Source of the DNA: Spirosoma panaciterrae DSM 21099
GTDB taxonomy: Bacteria; Bacteroidota; Bacteroidia; Cytophagales; Spirosomataceae
Reading direction: 5' to 3'
NCBI RefSeq assembly: GCF_000374025.1
Contig: NZ_KB893172.1
Location: forward strand, 616,879-680,878
DNA length: 64,000 bases
In this document: positions 59,052-64,000 of the stretch, piece by piece
How the letters are laid out: every line of letters starts with the position of its first letter
How positions within the stretch are numbered: the first letter of the stretch is position 1
Notes under the pieces: model-generated
The model's input: only the letters and a program-made list of their open reading frames with translations
What the model was told of the DNA's origin: nothing
The model's database searches: none
Program-made: the position numbers and the translations under genes

Positions 59052-59465
59052 CTATAACATATTCAGGCTCATCATGCCCGACAAAAATTGAAGACAGCCA
59101 TCTTTCACCCGCGTAAATTCATGCATGAAAGCGGTCGTGTGGCGCTCAATCGTGGCCGATAGCCCGAAATGCGTATCGGAGCAACTGAGCGTTTGCCGGA
59201 TGGGCGGGCAATCGGTGCCTGTACAGATCAGATTCCGATTGAGCTGATCCAGCTTGGCCTGCAGATGGCTCAGGTCTTCGAAGTAATCAACGGCATCGTG
59301 GCGAAGGCTTCGGCTGTTGTAGTGGTTCATCACGTCGAGCAACAGCGCCCGAAGCTGACGAATCTCTTCGGCCTGCTGATGGATAATGTGTTGCCAGTGT
59401 TGGTGTTCCTGGTGGCAGGATGCGGTAGTTACGGGCTGATGGGTCGAATTCGTTGTTGAGTTCAT
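59052..59465 (-). CDS. hypothetical protein with coiled-coil
   Basis: A 137-residue protein, His- and Gln-rich at the start (HQEHQHWQHIIHQQ), with a coiled-coil stretch EEIRQLRALLLDVMNHY and LQAKLDQLNRNL. Cys residues near 82 and 86 (ICTGTDC) and 95 are noted. There is no signal peptide and no family recognised. It lies 18 bases after the thioredoxin-like gene and is probably cotranscribed with it. Confidence 0.6.
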   Translation of the reverse strand: MNSTTNSTHQPVTTASCHQEHQHWQHIIHQQAEEIRQLRALLLDVMNHYNSRSLRHDAVDYFEDLSHLQAKLDQLNRNLICTGTDCPPIRQTLSCSDTHFGLSATIERHTTAFMHEFTRVKDGCLQFLSGMMSLNML

Positions 59466-59483
59466 GAGGGCTTGCGCTAATGA

Positions 59484-59804
59484 CTAGTTGGTGGAAGTCT
59501 GGATCAACTGAAGTTCTAACTGATTGAAAAGATCGGGATGATCGACGGGCCCTGCATAACGCCATAGCTCCAGGCCCCGCTTTAGTAAGACAAACGCAGG
59601 CAAAGACGTTATGCCAAAACTGCGTACGACTTCGGGATGACTGCTTTCGTTCACCCGCATGATTTGTACATTCGGGTATAGCACCGAACGCATTTTATCC
59701 AGAAGCTGATCCACGTCAGTCCGTTGCGCCGTTGAGGACGACGTAAACACCAACAACACAGGAACTTGTGGAACGGTCGTTACCAGGGATGAGTAAGGTA
59801 CCAT
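59484..59804 (-). CDS. thioredoxin-fold protein lacking the CxxC active site
   Basis: A 106-residue protein aligning with thioredoxins by VPVLLVFTSSS (the strand before the active site), VNESSHPEVVRSFGITSLPAFVLL (cis-Pro strand) and the last helix. The CGPC position reads SSTAQ, and there is no Cys in the whole protein, so it cannot do disulfide exchange. It probably acts as a binding or sensing protein in the adjacent signalling cluster. The gene is divergent from the histidine kinase. Confidence 0.7.
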   Translation of the reverse strand: MVPYSSLVTTVPQVPVLLVFTSSSTAQRTDVDQLLDKMRSVLYPNVQIMRVNESSHPEVVRSFGITSLPAFVLLKRGLELWRYAGPVDHPDLFNQLELQLIQTSTN

Positions 59805-59991
59805 GACATTGAGCCAATTAATACCTCAAAGGTGCCTTTTTTCGCTTCGGCCGGAGGTGATACAGATCAGTATCCCAACTGATTAAAATCAGTCGGCTGC
59901 GTCTGCCAGCCATTTACTTTGCACCTGGAAGTAATTTTTGTCAGGTTGTATACATCTGACCGGCAGAAACCCTGCTGATGTATTGACTGAG

Positions 59992-60009
59992 CCACCTGTA
60001 GGCAGGTGG
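59992..60009. promoter_or_regulatory. small perfect hairpin ahead of the histidine kinase gene
   Basis: CCACCTG-TAGG-CAGGTGG lies 20 bases before the kinase start. It could be an operator or a leader structure; no further evidence. Confidence 0.3.
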
Positions 60010-60029
60010 TTATTAACAGAATCTTTATC

Positions 60030-61247
60030 ATGTTCGACGACTCGTTTGAGGCCGTTTTCACCCACGCCACCATCGGCATAATTGTTTCGGATGAGCAAGG
60101 GCGTATCGTATCATCCAATCGGCATGCCCACACGTTGTTTGGGTATACGAAGGAAGAAATGACCGGCCTATCCATCGACGCGCTGGTGCCTGGTCCGGTT
60201 GCTCCTCGTCATGCCGAGCTACGGGCCTCCTTCAACGCCCATCCCCAGGTGCGTTCTATGGGGCATGGGCGGGATCTGTATGCCAAACGCAAAGACAATA
60301 CAATATTCCCGGCTGAAATCAGTCTGAGTTATTTTTATCGGGCAACGGTCCTGCTGACCGTCGCCTATATCATCGACATTACGGCCAAAAAAGAGGCCGA
60401 CCTGACCCTGCTGGCTCAGAAAGCCCGGATCGAACAACTCAATGCCGAGCTGGAACAAAAGGTGGTTGATCGAACGCATGCCCTCATGGCAACGCTTCAT
60501 CAGCTAGAGCAGTCGAAAGATGAACTCGCCAAAGCCTTGGCGGTAGAGCGGGAACTGGGGGAGTTGAAATCGCGCTTTGTGTCGATGGCGTCGCATGAGT
60601 TCCGAACTCCACTGAGTGCTATTCTGACCTCGGCCTCACTCATTGAAAAATACCCCGCTACCGAGCAGCAGGATAAACGAATCCGGCACATTCAACGGAT
60701 CAAAGCGTCGGTCTATCATCTCAATACCATTCTGGAAGAGTTTCTGTCGGTCGGCCGATTGGAGGAAGGCCGTCTGGAGGCCAATTGGTCGTGGGTAGAA
60801 CTAGCCGGTTTGATCAACGAGGTGGTCACTGATTTGCAGGATATGCTGAAAGCCGGGCAGCGGATTCAGATGCAGGTCAACTGCCCGAAACTGATCCGGA
60901 GCGACCCCTCTCTGCTGCGTAAGATAGTTGTCAACCTGTTGTCGAATGCGATAAAGTATTCGACAGAAAATCAGCGCATTGACCTGGATGCTATTTGCAA
61001 CGAAACCGCGTTTCAACTGACTATTCGCGACCAGGGAATTGGTATTTCGGCTGATGACCAGAAGCATTTATTTGAACGTTTTTTCCGGGCCAAGAACGCC
61101 ACCAATTTTGCGGGTACGGGCCTCGGACTTCATATTGTTGCCAAATACCTCGAATTGCTGGGTGGTACTATTGTACTGACCAGTCAGTTAGGCGAAGGCA
61201 CTACTGTAACGATTACATTTCCCTATGAAAACCATTCTGCTGATTGA
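60030..61247 (+). CDS. PAS-domain sensor histidine kinase
   Basis: A 405-residue cytosolic sensor kinase. A PAS domain at about residues 1-125 (FTHATIGIIVSDEQGRIVSS, DNTIFPAEISLSY) is followed by a coiled coil with no membrane segment. HisKA has the phospho-acceptor His in MASHEFRTPLSA near residue 189. HATPase_c follows with NLLSNAIKYS, DQGIGIS and GTGLGLHIV. It phosphorylates the REC-Crp protein encoded next. The start at ATG 60030 (MFDDSFEAV) is preferred to a non-ATG start eight codons earlier. It overlaps the regulator gene by 23 bases. Confidence 0.92.
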   Translation: MFDDSFEAVFTHATIGIIVSDEQGRIVSSNRHAHTLFGYTKEEMTGLSIDALVPGPVAPRHAELRASFNAHPQVRSMGHGRDLYAKRKDNTIFPAEISLSYFYRATVLLTVAYIIDITAKKEADLTLLAQKARIEQLNAELEQKVVDRTHALMATLHQLEQSKDELAKALAVERELGELKSRFVSMASHEFRTPLSAILTSASLIEKYPATEQQDKRIRHIQRIKASVYHLNTILEEFLSVGRLEEGRLEANWSWVELAGLINEVVTDLQDMLKAGQRIQMQVNCPKLIRSDPSLLRKIVVNLLSNAIKYSTENQRIDLDAICNETAFQLTIRDQGIGISADDQKHLFERFFRAKNATNFAGTGLGLHIVAKYLELLGGTIVLTSQLGEGTTVTITFPYENHSAD

Positions 61248-62283
61248 AGATAATGACGATATCCGGGAAAACACCGCTGAAATTCTGGAGCTGGCCGGAT
61301 ATACAGTACAGACTGCCAACAATGGTAAAGTTGGGGTAGAGATGGCGCTCGCTGTGCGGCCGGATCTGATTATTTGCGACATTATGATGCCCGTACTCGA
61401 TGGGTATGGCGTTTTGCATATTGTCAACAAGAATCCTGAACTGGCGAGTATACCGTTTATTTTTTTGACGGCTAAATCGGAGCGTACAGATTTCCGTAAA
61501 GGGATGGAACTAGGGGCCGACGACTACCTGACCAAACCGTTCGACGAATCGGAATTGCTCAGTGCCGTTGAGGGACGGCTGAATCGGTTTTCTAAGATCC
61601 GATCGGAGAGCTATAACCTCAAGCAGGAGGGTTTTAACGAGTTTCTGGACGATGTAAGTGCGGTAGAAGGGCTTCAACGGCTGTCTATTGATCGTAAACC
61701 GCATTTTGTTGCCAAAAAACAGTTTGTGTATACCGAAGGGGATGAGCCCACCCGGCTCTACTTCCTGAAAAGTGGCCGTGTAAAAACCATTCGGACCAAC
61801 AACGATGGAAAAGAGTTGGTGACCGGCATTTACGGAGTCGGTGATTTTTTTGGCGATCTGGCCCTGCTTGAAGAAAAGCCCTACACCGAATCGGCTCTGA
61901 CACTCGATGACTCCGAACTGATTTACATCCCCAAAGAAGACTTCCGCCATTTGCTGACCGTGCATCCTGAAGTAGGGCGGGAGTTTGTGCGGATGCTGGC
62001 TGGGCGAATCAGCGATCGGGAAGACCAGCTACTGGGCATGGCGTATAGTTCGTTGCGTCGGCGCGTAGCCAATGCGCTCTTACGTTTGCAGGAACCCCTG
62101 CCCAATGGCGAGCCTGCTCCGCCGATTCAACTCTCCCGCGATGATCTGGCATCGGTAATTGGTACTGCCACCGAGTCGTTGATCCGTACCCTAAGCGAAT
62201 TCAAGCACGACGGCCTGATCGAGATTACGGGGGCCGGTATTCGGGTGCTTCAACCTGAGAAGCTACGTCGGGCAAACTGGTAG
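61225..62283 (+). CDS. response regulator fused to a Crp-type regulator (REC-cNMP-HTH)
   Basis: A 352-residue fusion. The N-terminal receiver has the acid pocket IEDNDDI, phospho-acceptor Asp in LIICDIMMPVLDG near residue 51 and Lys in DDYLTKPFD near 102. A cyclic-nucleotide-type domain (KKQFVYTEGDEPTRLYFLKS, GVGDFFGDLALLEE) is next, then a Crp winged helix with LSRDDLASVIGTATESLIRT. It joins two-component control with a Crp-like output, in contrast to the separate Crp gene 2.2 kb away on the other strand. Coupled to the kinase by a 23-base overlap. Confidence 0.92.
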   Translation: MKTILLIEDNDDIRENTAEILELAGYTVQTANNGKVGVEMALAVRPDLIICDIMMPVLDGYGVLHIVNKNPELASIPFIFLTAKSERTDFRKGMELGADDYLTKPFDESELLSAVEGRLNRFSKIRSESYNLKQEGFNEFLDDVSAVEGLQRLSIDRKPHFVAKKQFVYTEGDEPTRLYFLKSGRVKTIRTNNDGKELVTGIYGVGDFFGDLALLEEKPYTESALTLDDSELIYIPKEDFRHLLTVHPEVGREFVRMLAGRISDREDQLLGMAYSSLRRRVANALLRLQEPLPNGEPAPPIQLSRDDLASVIGTATESLIRTLSEFKHDGLIEITGAGIRVLQPEKLRRANW

Positions 62284-62592
62284 TCGAACATATTAGTATA
62301 CGAACATTTTATTTTTGGTAATTAACGTGTCCGTTTTGTCTTTGTCTGGCATAGTAATTGAGCATGCTGGTAGTTCATTTATTGAAATTAACGATAATGG
62401 ATTGTAGGGTATATTATGTTAATAATATAAAAAATTAATTAATTAGTATTTGAAAAAGTAACTAATGAGTGGATAATATTTCTAAATAGTCCTGAATTGT
62501 CCACTGCTGGTATACCATTTGCAAACCTAGAAGTTAGTTGGAGGCTCTCTGTATTTAACGTTAGAGTTTCCTGCATCATTTAACTTTTAGTT
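62284..62592. other. AT-rich intergenic region
   Basis: About 310 bases before the adhesin-like gene, unusually AT-rich for this genome. It must carry that gene's promoter, but I see no convincing -33/-7 pair and no hairpin. Confidence 0.6.
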
Positions 62593-64000
62593 ATGCAAAG
62601 TATGTCTACCTGCAGTTCAATCGGGAAGGCCCCCCACTCCCTTATTAGACAACTTCATTGCCTGAAGGAAGTAATTTCAGACCCCATTAGCCACTACGCA
62701 CGGGGGGCGTTGGCCGTAATAAGCCTATTTTTATTAGTGGTTTTACCGGGCAGGTCGGTACAGGCCCAGTCTACCTGCACGGGTGAACAGTATCTTCTGG
62801 TAGCCGATTATCCCGTTGGAGCTACGTCGGGCAGTCTGCATATCTTCGACTTCCCCTATACGGGTAGTATGGTCAACTCCCCTACGTATTCTACAAATGG
62901 CTGTAGTCCAGGTTTTTCCACCAATTCTTCAGAAGGGGTAACGGTGGATGTCGTTCATAAGAAGGTATACATTGCTACTACAGGAGGGAGCGAAATAAGC
63001 GTTTATACCAGTAATGGTTTACAGGGTACGATCAATCTGCCTTCTGATTATGCGTTAGGTATAGCTGTCGACCCTGCAGGCAATAACCTATTTGTAGCCG
63101 CTCAAAAGGGGTTATACAAATATGATGTCAGTACGGGTATTCCGACTACCTATACCAGTTTTGCGTCGAATAGTTCATTCGGATTGACAACCGATTACCT
63201 ATGGGGAGTTGGTGTAAGTCCGACTAATGGAAACGTGTATGTCACAACAGGCTGGAATCCGACCGATTTTCTGAATGGAGGAGCCACCAACTCGACAACC
63301 CGGATTCTATCGCTCAATCCGGCTACCCTGAGTGTGAATAGCACGCTGGCTAATCAGACTAAGTTTCCCGACCTGTTCGTGGGAGTTACCGTAGACTCAG
63401 ATGGAAGTCTGTGGGTCGTTAATAATAATAGTATCGAACATCGGGATGGGGGTACGGGTAATTTAATCGGTAGTAGTATTAGTACATCGGCTCCGGCTGC
63501 TACTGCGGGAGCGCCTGATAGTCCGCTTTGGGCCATTGCACTGGGTCCTGACAATGACGTGTATGTAGGGTCAGGTGCAACAACGGCTTGTGTGTACCAG
63601 ATAAATCCTGCTACTTCATCGGCCAGTGTTTATATTCCATACGACAATTCGCAGACATCGTTGCAACGGGCGAAAGGCCTGGCGTTTTTGTGCTCAGACA
63701 TTACGTGTCCGGCCGTTTGCTCGTTGACCGCAACGGCTATCCCAACAACCTGTAACCCAACGACTAATCAGTACTCCGTTAGTGGCACGATCAGCCTGAC
63801 CAACACCAGTGGAGGTATCGCTACCATTACCGACGGAACCCAGTCGACAACGGTTAGTGTAGGGGCCAGCGCCACTTCCGTTGCTTACTCGCTGACGGGA
63901 CTAACTTCGGGCACGGGTTCGCACACAGTTGTGGTAAGCCTGCCGGGGTGTGGCACCGCAACGGCTGCCTACACGGCTCCGGCAACGTGTACAATTGCTG
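62593..64000 (+). CDS. large secreted protein, propeller-like plus repeat domain (cut by window edge)
   Basis: An open frame of 469 codons from ATG 62593 running off the right end. The long N-region before the hydrophobic segment LAVISLFLLVVLPG (cut near VQAQS) is a signal peptide. A beta-propeller-like part follows, with repeated phrases such as EGVTVDVVHKKVYIAT, AIAVDPAGN-like GIAVDPAGNNLFVAA and GVTVDSDGSLWVVNN. After CPAVCSLTATAIPT begins a Gly/Thr-rich Ig-like repeat (QYSVSGTISLTNTSGG) of the kind found in tandem in giant surface proteins of Spirosoma-like bacteria. A sorting tail cannot be seen in this window. Confidence 0.7.
   Translation, partial: MQSMSTCSSIGKAPHSLIRQLHCLKEVISDPISHYARGALAVISLFLLVVLPGRSVQAQSTCTGEQYLLVADYPVGATSGSLHIFDFPYTGSMVNSPTYSTNGCSPGFSTNSSEGVTVDVVHKKVYIATTGGSEISVYTSNGLQGTINLPSDYALGIAVDPAGNNLFVAAQKGLYKYDVSTGIPTTYTSFASNSSFGLTTDYLWGVGVSPTNGNVYVTTGWNPTDFLNGGATNSTTRILSLNPATLSVNSTLANQTKFPDLFVGVTVDSDGSLWVVNNNSIEHRDGGTGNLIGSSISTSAPAATAGAPDSPLWAIALGPDNDVYVGSGATTACVYQINPATSSASVYIPYDNSQTSLQRAKGLAFLCSDITCPAVCSLTATAIPTTCNPTTNQYSVSGTISLTNTSGGIATITDGTQSTTVSVGASATSVAYSLTGLTSGTGSHTVVVSLPGCGTATAAYTAPATCTIA

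Noticed and set aside
1-64000. tRNA, rRNA, prophage or CRISPR loci
   Set aside because: No cloverleaf, rRNA core segments, phage structural genes or direct-repeat arrays were recognised by reading; a covariance search could still find a small RNA.

Overview
The window looks like chromosomal DNA of a member of the Bacteroidota, most likely a Spirosoma-like member of the Cytophagales. This is inferred from three things: a type IX secretion (Por) C-terminal sorting domain, TAnnTTTG-type -7 promoter boxes with no Shine-Dalgarno sequences in front of most genes, and typical proteins of the group (FtsX permeases with a prefix domain, sigma factor plus membrane-anchored barrel-type anti-sigma, fasciclin lipoproteins, GH28). 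No rRNA, tRNA or CRISPR array was seen.

Layout. 1-4.1 kb: a DUF7003-like gene, then mutS and a Rad52-like gene. 4.1-7.1 kb is a decayed accessory stretch: a terminator, an IS3-type transposase remnant, a secreted seven-blade propeller gene with two nonsense codons, an orphan peptide carrying a lasso-type leader motif, and a perfect 19-bp inverted repeat. 7.1-21.1 kb is mostly housekeeping: an M28 peptidase, a nucleoside-type transporter, a nucleotidyltransferase pseudogene, xth, a pseudouridine synthase, radC, rpsT, an rlmI-like methyltransferase, the E2 subunit of pyruvate dehydrogenase and trxA. 21.2-22.5 kb holds a small AT-rich island (a XisI-family gene and a UDG-fold-like gene) bounded by a direct repeat of the dnaE 3' end. 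dnaE follows, then an AT-rich operon of PD-(D/E)XK nuclease, DUF6922 and AbiEii-type nucleotidyltransferase. 28.3-42 kb: GH28, two lipoproteins, an NTF2-like protein, a thioesterase, a fasciclin protein, polA, a serine hydrolase, an MFS exporter, an SPFH protein and a universal stress protein. 42-48.2 kb: GT8, OsmC, a PNPOx/LysE/cupin operon divergent from a MocR-type regulator, and bestrophin. 48.2-62.3 kb: an FtsX permease, a Rieske/cytochrome-like/YceI operon facing an ECF sigma/anti-sigma pair, AraC and SDR genes, a DOPA-dioxygenase-like operon, and a signalling block (Crp, cysteine-less thioredoxin fold, PAS histidine kinase, REC-Crp fusion). The right edge cuts a large secreted adhesin-like gene.

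The most striking pattern is not a gene. At least twelve junctions between genes carry a long inverted repeat of about 55-140 nt. The sequence differs from place to place, but the architecture is the same. At convergent junctions the hairpin fills the whole gap and can include both stop codons. Two copies about 15 kb apart (16.4 and 31.5 kb) are homologous and differ by compensatory base pairs. Others are built from GAAAGAG units or from pure purine/pyrimidine arms, and two share the same apex. They look like a family of palindromic elements serving as (bidirectional) terminators, although two of them sit between divergent genes.

Together the window is rich in DNA maintenance genes (mutS, Rad52-like, xth, radC, polA, dnaE) and in small, partly decayed defence or mobile modules inserted between core genes. 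All functions are inferred from motifs by reading; no database search was run.
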